Assembly: GCA_946800325.1 (NCBI GenBank)
Contig: OX326957.1
Span: forward strand, 64,335,570-64,399,569
Length of the DNA: 64,000 nt
Reading direction: 5' to 3'
Source: Luzula sylvatica
Lineage: Eukaryota; Streptophyta; Magnoliopsida; Poales; Juncaceae
Position 1 is the first letter of the stretch, and the number at the start of each line of letters is the position of its first letter. Shown here piece by piece: positions 34,597 through 46,375 of the stretch. The notes beneath the pieces are model-generated. The model saw only the letters and a list, made by a program, of their open reading frames with translations. It was not told where the DNA came from and ran no database searches. Made by a program: the position numbers and the translations under genes.

Positions 34597-35665
34597 TGAA
34601 GGGAATTATCCCGTCTCCGGGCCCGCGCAGCGGATATGAAGGCCCGGTCCGGTTCCCAAAATCCAAGATCACGCTTCTATATCGAGGGTACGATGCAAAG
34701 TAGGATAGACGATTACTAGCGTGAAATTGATCACGCACGACGGGTTGATCGCTCGCATCCTTCTCTTCCTTCGGTGTCACGTTGGTGACTAGCCCGTACG
34801 TCCCATACCGCACGTCTCCCACCATCTTGACACGTTTTCGGTTGTCTTCGCGCGTTCCATGCCCGCACTCTTCCACAGCCCGTTACTCGATTACTTCTCC
34901 GGTTTGATCACAACGAAGAGCCACATATGTCGCTCCTCTACCCGTATCCACCGTGAGTCGTAGCACCTCGGTCGCGGATGCATCTGCCTAGACGATGCAC
35001 CGGCGAACTTGCATGATTGCGTTTCGATTCTCTAAGACGGAGAAAACTCTTTTCTCCTCTTTTCTCTTTCTCTCAATCTCTTCGCACTCTTTCATCATCT
35101 GATTAGAGTCTCATAATTTCTGGATAAAATACATTAATAATCTGCACTGAACTTATGAGAGAGAGAGAGAAACATCCTATATATACTCCATAGGATAAGG
35201 ATGGGTCAAAAGGTATGTATATCTTCTATACACCTTTTCAAACAGAAAACTGCATACACCCTTTCAGTATTCTGTCAGAACGAAAATATCAAATCGTTCC
35301 AACCGACTTTGAACATTTACGAAAGTTGTAGATAATCTTATTATCTTTCTAACCCAATTGGATCCAGCCCAATTGGAGTTCGGACCCGAAAGTTACGCCC
35401 GGTTTACGGACTGTATGTCAAACCGTCGCACCCTTTCGGTATTCCATTAGAACGACACTGATACGTCGCTCAAATGGAAAATCTTACAACATGAAAGTTC
35501 TAGATAATCTCACTATCTAATTAACTCAATTTTAATCATTCAAATCGGAGTTACCTACTGAAAGTTATACCAGTTTTACTAATCTGTTTAGTATACCCAC
35601 GAACGCGTACGTTCGTTTGTCCTACGTACCATTTTAGCGTTGATCCAAAACTGTATTTCCTTCAG
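34597..35665 (-). repeat. 3' LTR of A2
   Basis: 1069 bp with inverted ends TGAAGGGAATT and ATTTCCTTCA. Frames that cross it (34586-34876) are not genes. Confidence 0.92.
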
Positions 35666-35687
35666 TCTCCCACTCAGTTTCAGATCT
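35666..35687 (-). other. Polypurine tract of A2
   Basis: On the minus strand it ends ACTGAGTGGGAGAC next to the 3' LTR, matching the A1 tract. Confidence 0.85.
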
Positions 35688-37599
35688 TCCTAAAAGGTAC
35701 TCATGTATATCACATATACACTATATCAGAGAATCTAGCCCGCGTATCATATACGCTAAAGCCATGCACATCCTATGTGCAAAAACTTGCAATCAAGCCC
35801 GACATAGTACGACTCGTTGTGTGACCGTGTAGGTTCGTTTAACGATGGCAGTAGGCCGTTTCCATGGCACTACAAGCCCATGAGCGGGATCTAGTCACTC
35901 CATCATGGCTACCCATGTTAAAACGAAAAATGATTGTGATCATTGTGCCTATCTCGAATAGCGGTTACTAGTTCTCTTGTTTGCGATATCCGTTAATCAA
36001 AAGACATGGTGGTAGTCATCCTTATGTCTTGATTAACTATACTTATTTCCCGATTCCGAATTGAGTTAACAAATTACAATCGATATTAACTTTTAATATC
36101 ATTGACTCTGGCCAGAGATTTCGTTAATCAATTCATCGAGCGGCCTAAGAGATATCTCTTCCTTTCGGAATAAACAATTCCTATCTTGGAGACTCATATT
36201 GAATTCCGTGTTTCGCACAATACCCAATGATGACCGTTTTGGCCTCCTGTTACGGTAGGCGTAAGGTCATATCAAAGCATTGTGTTACGCACGTAACGCA
36301 ATCAATGGTCCCCTCAAGTGTGAAGAACCTAAAACCCCATCCGTCGCAAGTTCATCTATAATGACTAAACCATGTCATGGTCTCGCGGCTTTGGTCATAT
36401 CCAATACATGTAACCTAACATATATCTACGTTCCCGATTCGACAAGCACCTTGTCCCATGATTAGCAAAACATAATCATCTCCTCGGCAAACGTACTAGT
36501 GTACACGTCCAGTCTATTATCTGATAATAGAAATGCTTATCTCTTAAGCAAACTGATCCGCGACTAGGGATGTTTAGAAATGACACTTTAAGTGTGACGG
36601 TTTTGCTGCACATAATCATCAATTATGCCGGCATCCACACAAGTTCAAATCAGGGTTCATGTAACAATCATATTACACAACCCGCACACAGTTTTCATAT
36701 AAGGTGAATGCATATTAATTTAAGTAAACAAATTTTTTAAAAGGGATGCATTCATATGGACTAAGTATTTGGGTGATACAACGTTTACCTATGGGTATCT
36801 CCATACCCATAACCTGCGAGGACTATCGTATTTAGATAACTACACTCTACTCTCTTCTTCCTCCTCTAGGTATCTTCATACCCATAGTCATCGCATGACA
36901 GTCATGCGCGACTAGAGAGAGCGGCTTTGTAAACGGGTCCGCACGTTCCCGCTAGTGTTAATCATCATCTATATTGGAACATTTCCAATATCTCCGATCA
37001 CATCTTTTCACAAAATTTCATGGATCAAATGAAATTTTTCTGAGTATTGGCTAGAAGTGGTTGTGACCTCGGCATTTGTGACTTGTACTATTGCGTCTCA
37101 CGCAATAAACAACCATAAATCCGATAACTCGTGACTACTAGAGTTTGGTCTTGTATCCTCGATCCATACCACTTCCTTTTGCGATTAATAACCACAATAT
37201 ACTCGCCTCCGTAAATAGAATCACTAACTATTGGTCTTGTGGAACCTTTCCACATAACCGTGTTTTCATTTAAGCAAAACATGTGCACACTTTGTGATCG
37301 AAAGTCGTGCTACATATTTCGACGTGCTAAATCTTTGGAAACTGTTGTTGTTATAATTCTTTATAACCAACACGTCTTCCACACCATTATAGATAAAATA
37401 AAATCCTGAATTCTTTCGCAAAGTATTCAAGGATAAACTTCACCGCTATCAATACAAATCTCGATGGGTTTAAATACACATAACAATTATGTATATATAT
37501 GTATAACCATTATACATTCACAAGAGTTAGTCTCATGTAATCGCATTACATTCAAACTCGTGTGATTCCCATGAATTTTATTGATGGTGAATTAGACGC
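35688..37599 (-). other. A2 interior, decayed 3' part
   Basis: Corresponds to A1 6361-8530. No reliable RNase H frame. Short frames at 36280 and 37088 are incidental. Confidence 0.6.
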
Positions 37600-37866
37600 T
37601 CTATGTCGTTACAAGAAATATAACGCGGCTCCCACTAACCTTCATGTTTACACAAAGTTTTCATTCGTTCCGACAATGTTATAACAGTTTATAACTTCCT
37701 CAAAACGAATATTCCAATTCCGAGAAGCTTTCTCTAATCCATCATATGGATCCTTAAAGCATGCATATCCTATTCCGATTCTTATGAATCGACAAAACCG
37801 TAAGGTTGTGTCAAGTACACGTCCTTTAATAAAATTTCTGTTAAGAAATTCGGTTTCGACATCCAT
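37600..37866 (-). pseudogene. Reverse transcriptase relic of A2
   Basis: The minus strand reads MDVETEFLNRNF from 37866, then ASRNWNIRFEEVINCYNIV. These are the copia RT first catalytic motif and a downstream conserved segment. Here they lie in one frame, while in A1 they are frameshifted. The region between is shortened relative to a working RT, and the YVDD box is not readable. Confidence 0.8.
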
Positions 37867-38268
37867 CTTGCCACATCATATAGTCATTATATGCGATTAT
37901 GGCAAGCAGAATTTCGAGAATGGAAAAACATGGCAACATGCGAAAACGTTTCTTCATAGTCCGACTATGAATTGCATGAAACTCTTCGCAAAAAGCCTCG
38001 CTTTACATATATGCGTATTCCTATCCATGTAGGTTCTTCATCTTAAAAACCCACTCACGTTTCACGGGTCTAACCCAGAAAGTAATGAAATCAAGTTCTG
38101 AACTTGATAATTTACATTGATCGAATCTCAGATTTCATGACACCATGTCATGTGGAATCAACTTTTCATAGCATCCTTGTAGGATATCGAATCATCATAT
38201 GATTTCGATCTATCACCATTAGCCACGATAAATCCGTATTTACCCGCTTATGATATAGCCTACTTGAT

Positions 38269-38800
38269 CTACGAAAAATTCCTTTGTGTGTTCGACTTGC
38301 GTTCATCAACTCTTGATGAAGCCATGTCAACTTTCATCGGTACAATGTTCATTTTCAAATCTAGAACTCTTTCGAGATTTATTCTACTCCCACTAGCCCG
38401 CATAGAGATAAATGGCACCAAGTTCCAAACTTGTGCGCATCTAGTCCTCCTCCAAGAAGGCATCTCTTCGAGCCACGAAAATCTCATTTTCGTCGGGACG
38501 TTAGAATTAATACCCTTTAGTTTCCTTAAGGATAAACGAACAATTTTCAGATTTGGGATTGAGTTTAACCGAAACAAATTTCGAAATATACCCACATCCT
38601 CAAATCTGTACAAATGACCACTTCGGAACCATTCCGATCCATATCTCATATGGCGTCTTTTGTACCGATTAGAAGGTTTATGGTCCATATCTTATATGCA
38701 ACCATTCATTAGTGCCGCTGTCTCAATGGCGTGTCCCCAAAACATTTTTGGGCCTATTGACTTATCATTTATTGAACCATGTCCAACATGCGTTCATTTC
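38269..38800 (-). pseudogene. Integrase C-terminal relic of A2
   Basis: The 139-codon frame from 38688 starts MDHKPSNRYKRRHMRYGSEW. It continues the integrase tail seen in A1 at 5240-5350 (MDHKPSNRYKRHHMRYGSEW). The catalytic core lies upstream and is broken. This shows that both copies carry the same altered reading frames. Confidence 0.75.
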
Positions 38801-39179
38801 CTCTTTTCGGACACATCTCAATGTTCCGAATAAAGGCAATCGTGAAACGATTCCACAATCATAAATGATCATCAATATTCATAACTCAAATATCGCCTCT
38901 TCGATCCTATCGAAAGGTTTAGCTCAAATACTCGCCTTCTCGATCCTATCGAAAAGCTTTGATTTTCTTGCTTAGTCGATTTTGTATTTCGTTTTTGAAA
39001 CTCTTTGAACATTTCAAAAGTCTCCGTTTCGGCACGCATTAAATAAATATTTTCATATCTACTTTAACCGTCCATAAACGTAACAAAATACCGATAGCCT
39101 CCTCTTGCCTCGGAACTTATCGGAACATTACATCTAAATGTAATTTCCGATAATTCGTTGGATCTTTCTCCAACCTTTG

Positions 39180-39526
39180 GAGAATGATGCCCTTTGTCGT
39201 CTTGCCTAATAAATAAGTATCGCATTAATCAATCGAATCTAATTCGAATGATTCTAGCAATCCATCATATGGAATCTAGATACGCGAATCTCGTTTATAT
39301 GGCCAAGACGGCAATGCCAAAAGAGGCAATCAACCTCTTGGTTTAATCCTCCTCGGATTTCACCATTCTTTGAGTCATTAGTTTGGACAACTCTTTGTCC
39401 GAACTTTCTGTTTGGAAAACATTTTCCCAAAATACCCTTAGACCTATATTTCTTTCGATCCCGCCTTTGAATTAGAAGGACATCCACGCATCTGAATGTA
39501 TTGGATTCCTCGGATGCTCCAATCAT
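39180..39526 (-). pseudogene. GAG-pre-integrase relic of A2
   Basis: The minus strand (39526-39254) ends with the copia motif LFWHCRLGHINEIRVSRFH. It is open over a stretch that is frameshifted in A1. Beyond it, the TAA at 39225-39227 matches the A1 stop at 4696-4698. Confidence 0.82.
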
Positions 39527-40799
39527 CTCCTATTCAAATTTACATCGCATCTCATGCAACTCCGGGATCGACTTATCTATCGAATGCATATGATATTCGG
39601 TTACGAAGATCAAATCTCGTACCATCAACACACGAGTGTTAATCCAAGACCCATAAGGCATCTCAAAATTAACCTACTCTATGAGCCGCATTGAATCATT
39701 CAATGCGCTCTAGCTCTTGAAACTATTTCACGAGCGGTGTGTTTTACTTTCATATACACCCGAATTCTCAAAACAATTTTGAGAATATGCGTCTATACAT
39801 GCCACCACAAGGCACGTAATATTGTTCGATTCCTTTTTAAAGTTTATCGAACCCGGCTTTCTCTAAAGCCATAGCCTCTAGCCCTGAATCTGCCATATTC
39901 GTGTCCAACACATTCCTTTAAGTCTAAGAACTATTCTCTGACTATCAAGGTTAATCATGGCAATTCCGGCCCAAAAGCTATCTATCATATCGATCTCATC
40001 GATATATTTGGTGTTGCTAGAAAACATAATTCTAAACGGATGATGAAGATTAACTCCTAACCGTGCGTACTTAATCTATATGCTTATATGATGAATATAT
40101 GATAATGTTATTTTTATCGAATCGGTAACCCTCATACCGATACGGGACTCCAAGTCCATAACATCCAAGATCCATATATCACGATCCTCCCACAAGTTGC
40201 TTTGGCAGACGGGTGGAATCTCGCTATTTAGGTAGGATTATATCCAATCGCATCCAATGCGACTCTTGAACCTTTATAGGATTTCGGTGATGGATCGTAT
40301 CATATACAATCCCAGTTCCGTGTGTGCATCCTATCAATGCCCCGAACTCCAATCAAGTCGGCTTTGGCCTTAACCCTTATTGGATTGAACGGTTAAGTCA
40401 CAACCATACTCAACGTATCGTTCAAATAAACTACTCCAAGTCGGCTTTGGCCTTAACCCTTATCAGTCCTTATTTAACGCTTGCCATCCTGTCAATAACC
40501 ACAATAACCCATGTCGGCTTTGGCCTTAACCCATGTGAAATGTAGTACCAATCATAGTGGTTGTCAATATGGAAGGCATTTTCATGACTTAAATATTATG
40601 AGGGATCATGCCAATGCATGTTATATTTCGTGACATAATCATATTATATCACCATCACAAGATTTTCTAATGCATATGCACTATCTATGGAGACTAAATT
40701 ATTCTAAATAATAATTAAATAAATATGAAATAAATTGGTGCAAAGAATATGAATTTTCGAAGTGTGTAGTCAAAAACAAATCTGTCAACCAGGGGCTTG
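39527..40799 (-). other. A2 interior, gag region and leader
   Basis: Equivalent to A1 3111-4439, with no readable gag. Near 40350-40540 there are three copies of GTCGGCTTTGGCCTTAACCC, the inverted and diverged counterpart of the A1 repeat near 3410-3500. Confidence 0.6.
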
Positions 40800-41170
40800 T
40801 GCGTCATGATGCACCATAAGTTGCGTCATGATGCACTACCTCATGTAACTCTTTACACAGGATTTTTGTACAGTCCATCATGACTGACAGTTTGGTGCAT
40901 CTTGACTGACCAACATCAAAAACTTCCAAGGGCCCTAGCGTCATGACTCACCAAACGGTGCGTCATGACTGACAAATAGCCTCCGCTCGGTGCGTCATGA
41001 CTGACCGATCGGTGCGTCATGACTGACCAAAGGCACCCCCGCGAATCCGTGGCACCCGCTCGGTGCGTCATGACTGACCGATCGGTGCGTCATGACTGAC
41101 CAAAGGCACCCCCGTGATTCCGTGGCACCCGCTCGGTGCGTCATGACTGACCACTGGTGCGTCATGACTG
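40800..41170 (-). repeat. Phased palindromic array, CATG core (A2 leader)
   Basis: About a dozen units of GGTGCGTCATGACTGACC or close variants. Neighbours are about 22 bp apart (40992 and 41014), in a higher-order unit of about 73 bp that includes CAAAGGCACCCCCG. Reverse-complemented, the unit is CAGTCATGACGC, parallel to CAGTTATAACGG in A1. It abuts the truncated 5' LTR directly. Confidence 0.9.
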
Positions 41171-42145
41171 ACGATGCAAAGTAGGATAGACGATTACCAG
41201 CGTGAAATTGATCACGCACGACGGGTTGATCGCTCGCATCCTTCTCTTCCTTCGGTGTCACGTTGGTGACTAGCCCGTACGTCCCATACCGCACGTCTCC
41301 CACCATCTTGACACGTTTCCGGTTGTCTTCGCGCGTTCCATGCCCGCACTCTTCCACAGCCCGTTACTCGATTACTTCTCCGGTTTGATCACAACGAAGA
41401 GCCACATATATCGCTCCTCTACCCGTATCCACCGTGAGTCGTAGCACCTCGGTCGCGGATGCATCTGCCTAGATGATGCACCGGCGAACTTGCATGATTG
41501 CGTTTCGATTCTCTAAGACGGAGAAAACTCTTTTCTCCTCTTTTCTCTTTCTCTCAACCTCTTCGCACTCTTTCATCATCTGATTAGAGTCTCATAATTT
41601 CTGGATAAAATCCATTAATAATCTGCACTGAACTTATGAGAGAGAGAGAGAAACATCCTATATATACTCCATAGGATAAGGATGGGCCAAAAGGTATGTA
41701 TATCTTCTATACACCTTTTCAAACAGAAAACTGCATACACCCTTTCAGTATTCTATCAGAACGAAAATATCAAATCGTTCCAACCGACTTTGAACATTTA
41801 CGACAGTTGTATATAATCTTATTATCTTTCCAACCCAATTGGATCCAGCCCAATTGGAGTTCGGACCCGAAAGTTACGCCCGTTTTACTGACTGTATGTC
41901 AAACCGTCGCACCCTTTCGGTATTCCATTAGAACGACACTGATACGTCGCTCAAATGGAAAATCTTACAACATGAAAGTTCTAGATAATCTCATTATCTA
42001 ATTAACCCAATTTGAATCATTCAAATCGGAGTTACCTACTGAAAGGTATACCAGTTTTACTAATCTGATTAGTATGCCCACGAACGCGTACGTTCGTTTG
42101 TCCTACGTACCATTTTAGCGTTGATCCAAAACTGTATTTCCTTAA
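41171..42145 (-). repeat. 5' LTR of A2, truncated
   Basis: 975 bp. It matches the left LTR from its base 34691 onwards, so the inner 95 bp (R/U5 end) is missing. The outer end reads TTTCCTTAA instead of TTTCCTTCA, a single change. Confidence 0.9.
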
Positions 42146-42337
42146 GGTTCTTCGATATGTTAACCATGTAGTATCTCGATCTTCTGTGTCTTCTTTCGTG
42201 TAACTCTCTGTATGTTCTTCATGTGTAGTATCTCGATCTCCCGTGTCTTGATATTGTGTAACTCTCCATGTGTAGCACCATGATCTTCAGTGTCTTGATC
42301 TTGTGTATTTCTTCATGTGTTCTTCATGTATAACATT

Positions 42338-43982
42338 GGGCATGTTTGATTTGAGGGATTTTGGTGGATATGTATACCGAAATACAGAATTTGTCCAAAA
42401 TCCGTTGTTTGATTTATAGATGTACTGTATTTGAAGCCTGATATCCCGGGATAGTGTTATACATCAAAATTTTATGTATTACAAAATACAGGGAGAGCTA
42501 TCGTCATGTGTATTCCATGTAAGCACAGGTTTATCCCTAATTTCTCCTCTCCCTCTCGCAAAATACTTGGCGGCTCTCTTCTCCTCCACTTCTCTCCATC
42601 GTGCTCTTCGCCAAGCTTGCCCATCCGGCAGAGAAGGACTCCCCATACACTCTTCAGCACAAAAGGACTCAATTGTTTAGCTCCGTAGAAGGATTAGCCA
42701 AGCTATGCAGTCCACGTATTTCATCTCCGTTGTGAGAAATATCTTTCTTCCCTACCCTAGTTGATATCATTTGAGGAGAGAAGCCCTTCTCGTCAAATCC
42801 ACTCACCCAAGAACCATTCATTTGTCTCACTGACGAATACAAGGAGCTTGCCAAGACCCGTCCATCTCCGTTGTCAAATAGTCGAAGCTTCCCAAAACTC
42901 ATTTCTCTCTTCAAATTCACTCGCCCAAGACTATATTGTGAGGTAATATAGTGTCAATCTGTAATCAAGCCTGCACACTCCATTCTATCTTCTCTGCATA
43001 CTATATTTGAGGTAATAGTGTGGATATGTGTTCAATTAGTGTCAATTAGAGCTAAATAATATCAGTTAGGATTCAATTGCAGTCCAAATTCGAATTAAAT
43101 TAGTTCTAATTAGGTTTAAATCTTGTATATAAGGTTAATTATTGTTAAATAGTGTTAATTAGTGATTTATTACAATAGTACTGTTAAATAGTGTTAATTG
43201 GTTTGTATACTGAGCTAAAAACAGAATTTTGAATTCATAATCATTTGTTGAGCAGTACATTCAAGAAGAAGGCACCAAAGGCAATCAAGGAGATGCGCAA
43301 GTTCGCCCAGAAGGCAATGAGAACCAAAGACGTGAGAGTCGACGTGAAATTGAACAAATATATATGGGGCAGTGGAATTCGTAGCGGTCCAAGATGTCTA
43401 CGCGTTCGTATCTTCCGCAAGTGAAACAATGAAGAGAATGCGAAGGTTAGAAATTTACTAGCAGTGGCTGAGATCCCAGCCGAGGGTTAGGAGAGGGTGG
43501 AAACTGACGATATGGATGAAGCCGGTTAAATCAAATACTTATGTTTAAGTGTTAGTTGGATTCATTATTTTGAATGAATGAAATAGATGGATTAATTAGT
43601 CTATTTATTATGAATACATATGATTTATTTCAATTATTTTGAATTTCAAAATATTTTTCATTATTTGTTCTTATATGGTAATTATTTTGTAATTAATGAT
43701 TCTTTTTTCTGAATTTTTCCAACATGTTTAATTAGTATATGTGTTTTGAATGAAATATTGTTTATATTATTGTAATCATGAACTACTGAATCAAATAACT
43801 AATATAACGAGTCATAATCCAGGGGATTTACAATAATACAAATCAAACAACAGATTTCTATATACATGATTTTGTAATTGATCAAATCAAACAACATCTA
43901 TGGATTATAAAATACGTGTATAGTCATATCCATGTAATTCAAAATACCTTGTATATCAAAATCCCTCAAATCAAACATGCCC
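42338..43982. mobile_element. PIF/Harbinger-like element carrying an RPL31 fragment
   Basis: 1645 bp with inverted ends GGGCATGTTTGATTTGAGGG (42338 and, reverse strand, 43982), continuing to GATTTTG. Flanking ATT (42335-42337 and 43983-43985) is a 3-bp duplication, the PIF/Harbinger length. An 8-bp hAT-type duplication is absent. No transposase is present. It contains a ribosomal protein L31 exon and, at 42490-42960, CT-rich DNA of unknown origin, possibly also captured. Confidence 0.88.
43257..43529 (+). pseudogene. RPL31: Ribosomal protein eL31 exon fragment (captured)
   Basis: The plus strand reads [20 protein letters not shown], then [20 protein letters not shown] and LRVRIFRK. After an in-frame TGA at 43422-43424 it continues in the same frame with LAVAEIPAEG, and ends at TAA 43527. 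These are consecutive blocks of plant eL31, a 60S ribosomal subunit protein of about 120 residues. The N-terminal part is missing. An intron-like end, TTGTTGAGCAG, lies just before the first codon, so genomic DNA rather than mRNA was captured. A second in-frame TAG lies near 43488. Non-functional copy; a working host gene must exist elsewhere. Confidence 0.9.
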
Positions 43983-44504
43983 ATTATGTAACATCATGAT
44001 TGTTTATGTCTTGATCTTGTGTATGTTGTGTATCTATTTATCACACTTAGATGAAATCGTTAGTAGTTCGGTGTTGTTTTGACTCCATCAAACAACATAA
44101 CATTGATAAAACACTTAATTAATAAAAAGAAATATAGATTACAAAATAGTTGTCATGAGAAAGAAGAATAAAAATATAAATAAGGATAATTTAAGTAAAT
44201 AGTATTGATATTAATTGATGTTGTGGAATCGTAAGATCACGATCAATATTGGTGGGAATTATTTTTCCATGAATGTAGAAAAGTTGATCTTTCGTGACAA
44301 TGTCACATTACCGCTACATAAAATTTTCATAGTACACCAAACATGATAATTACATTCTCGTGACTCGATATTTCAAACAAAATCTTTACTTTTTTTTATC
44401 ATCCAAACACACCGTATAGAGATGGATTATGGCCATCAATTTTGTACAATTATATAATATTTACACGTTGCCATGACATCCAAATATCCAGCGGCGGGAT
44501 TAAA

Positions 44505-44523
44505 GGGGGGGGGGGGGGGGGGG
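44505..44523. repeat. Poly-G tract 1
   Basis: 19 consecutive G. Confidence 0.95.
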
Positions 44524-44655
44524 AGCAAAGGGAGCCCTGCACCCCGCATGAAATGAACTTTTTTTAACGATACCCTTCGGAAAATTTAGTTTTGGGTCTT
44601 GCCAAATGAGTTAATAATGACGTGGCTAGACTATGGTTCGACTCAATGGAAGAGA

Positions 44656-44676
44656 GGGGGGGGGGGGGGGGGGGGG
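44656..44676. repeat. Poly-G tract 2
   Basis: 21 consecutive G, about 130 bp after the first tract. Confidence 0.95.
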
Positions 44677-45085
44677 CTTGTAACCCAAATAATGTACTCG
44701 TCTATCTGTATATTATATCTTCAAAACACCAACTGATGTTATATGTAACTATTAGAGATTTAGAAAGTACATGTCATATATACACAAAAATATCATCTAA
44801 AAAAAAGTAATATTTGGTCAATTTTTTCAAAAAATAATAATTTAATCATGTAATTATTTCTTCAAATAGACATTTGTTTGGGTCTGAATCTTGAGACAAA
44901 TAAAAATAAAAAAATTGTCCTGATAATATATTATGTAAACACTCAAGGTCTTTAAGCAACGGAATGGAGAAATCCTCCTTTTCCTTAAAAAAAGTAAAAT
45001 AATAATAATAATAATAATAAGTTTTATGTCTTATCTCCCGTCCCAATTATGGTTCCGCCCCTCCATATACCGAGAGGCGTATATA

Positions 45086-45684
45086 AGGGTGTTATTGATG
45101 TGGGAATTGTCCGAACTGTCCCGAACCGTATTCGAAAAAAAATCCGGATTCGAAAAAGATATCCGGATCCGAGTGGATCCGGATATGGGATATGGTTACA
45201 GATTTTTTAAATCGGAACCGGATATGATATTCGGTTTTGGTGTCGAGACCGGATCGTGTTTCAGATCCGAGTATTTTTAGGATCTGGATACTCGGAACCG
45301 GATTCGAGTATCCGAAATTGGATCCGGATAATTATATTATATACTGTTTTTATGTATTTTATTTGATAGTAGTTCAAATATCATATATAAATTAATGATT
45401 TGTGAGTGATTTAAAATCACAATCGTAAAATCACGTTTAAATATAATCATACATATCGTTCATGTTACAAATAATATATATTTCTAGTAAAAAAATAAAT
45501 TATGTTATCATGACATATTATCCGTTTTAATATAAAAAAAACCGTATCCGTATCCGTATCCGACAATATCCGAACCGTATCCGTATCCGGGTAATTCCGT
45601 ATCCGAATCTGTATTCGAAAAATAATATGGATATGGATCTGGTACGACCACTATCCGAACCGGATCCGAACCGTTGACACCCCT
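45086..45684. mobile_element. Short TIR element with ATCCGGATCC iterations
   Basis: 599 bp, with ends AGGGTGTTATT (left) and AGGGGTGTCAACGG (right, reverse strand). A perfect 11-bp repeat, AGGCGTATATA, flanks it (45075-45085 and 45685-45695). Both subterminal regions iterate ATCCGGATCCG and CCGTATCCG around an AT-rich middle. The duplication length is unusual for any one superfamily; part of it may be element sequence. Confidence 0.8.
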
Positions 45685-45914
45685 AGGCGTATATATCCAG
45701 GCAATGTATCAGCTGCCTTCTTTCAATAAATATTAGATTGATGAAATGAAAATATTTAACAATCTCCTCAACCAATTGATGATGATATATTGTTTTTAAG
45801 TGTTAAATTTAGTGTTAAATAAATATATGATAAATGAGTAAATGAATCCGATTTAAAACATATTTGTATGTAAGAAATAAGCATGTATTAAACGATTATA
45901 TAGTAAATAAATAA

Positions 45915-46375
45915 ATGAACCGATTAAAATATCATATTTACCCAAAAATTGAATACCATCCAATTTTTCCGTTAAAATTAACGGTCAACTATTTTACCTT
46001 TTACATATTTACCCTTCTAAAATCCAAATTATCAGATTTACCTTTTTTTAAATAAAAATATCATATTTACCCAAAGAATATAATAATGTAATCTCATAGA
46101 TAATCATTCTACCAATCTCAAATGACAAAAACAAAAATGTTAAAAATAAAGTTTCATTGTCAAAAAATAACCATAACTAAAAATATTATTAAATTGTAAA
46201 GCGTGATTTCTTCTTGTCCGTTAAGTTTAACGGACAAATTGGATGATTTTTAATATTTGGGCAAATATGATATTTTAGATTTATAAAAGGGTAAATATGA
46301 TATTTTAATTTTAAGAAGGATAAATATGTAATTTTAAATTTAACAAAGGGTAAATATGTAAATCCCCCTAAAATA
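45915..46375. mobile_element. MITE remnant with AAATATCATATTTACCC repeats
   Basis: Inverted copies of AAATATCATATTTACCC and CCATCCAATTTTTCCGTTAA lie on either side of 46080-46200. The right end reads (reverse strand) AGGGGGATTTACATATTTAC, close to the GGGAAATTTACATAT start of the MITE at 29770. The left end is incomplete and no duplication is clear. Confidence 0.6.

Larger units (their letters stand above)
34597..42145 (-). mobile_element. Copia-type LTR retrotransposon A2, sister of A1, coding-dead
   Basis: A 7549-bp minus-strand element with a perfect 5-bp duplication GGTTC (34592-34596 and 42146-42150). Its left LTR (34597-35665) is complete. Its right (5') LTR lacks about 95 bp at the inner end, and the primer-binding site is gone, replaced by the CATG-core array. 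The interior carries the same broken integrase and RT relics as A1, including a shared stop codon. The two LTRs are closely similar over their common part. Confidence 0.93.
33259..44102 (-). mobile_element. Solo LTR, family X, copy B, interrupted by A2 and a PIF element
   Basis: Pieces 33259-34596, 42151-42337 and 43986-44102 make one minus-strand LTR of about 1.64 kb. The reverse strand starts TGTTATGTTGTTTGATGG at 44102 and ends GGGACAACA at 33259, with a perfect 5-bp duplication TTGAT (33254-33258 and 44103-44107). It shares with copy A the TAGAGGGGGGTGAATA word, a GAAGTTCGG...TCTCCGGG segment (33800-33832; 27229-27322 in A), a TATA-like CCCTATAGAAGG (about 34155) and a palindromic array just upstream of it. 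It hosts A2 (34597-42145) and the PIF-like element (42338-43982). Confidence 0.88.
44108..45074. other. Intergenic DNA with a possible element remnant
   Basis: No gene. Between about 44490 (CAGCGGCGGGATTA) and 45064 (reverse AGGGGCGGAACCATAA) the ends look like a weak inverted pair, possibly a hAT-like remnant; no duplication could be fixed. It contains two poly-G tracts (44505-44523 and 44656-44676) and an (AAT)n run near 45000. Confidence 0.45.

Noticed and set aside
40995..41357. 120-codon minus-strand frame
   Set aside because: Made of the CATG-core array fused to LTR sequence; similar frames at 910-1254 and 34586-34876 are also LTR.
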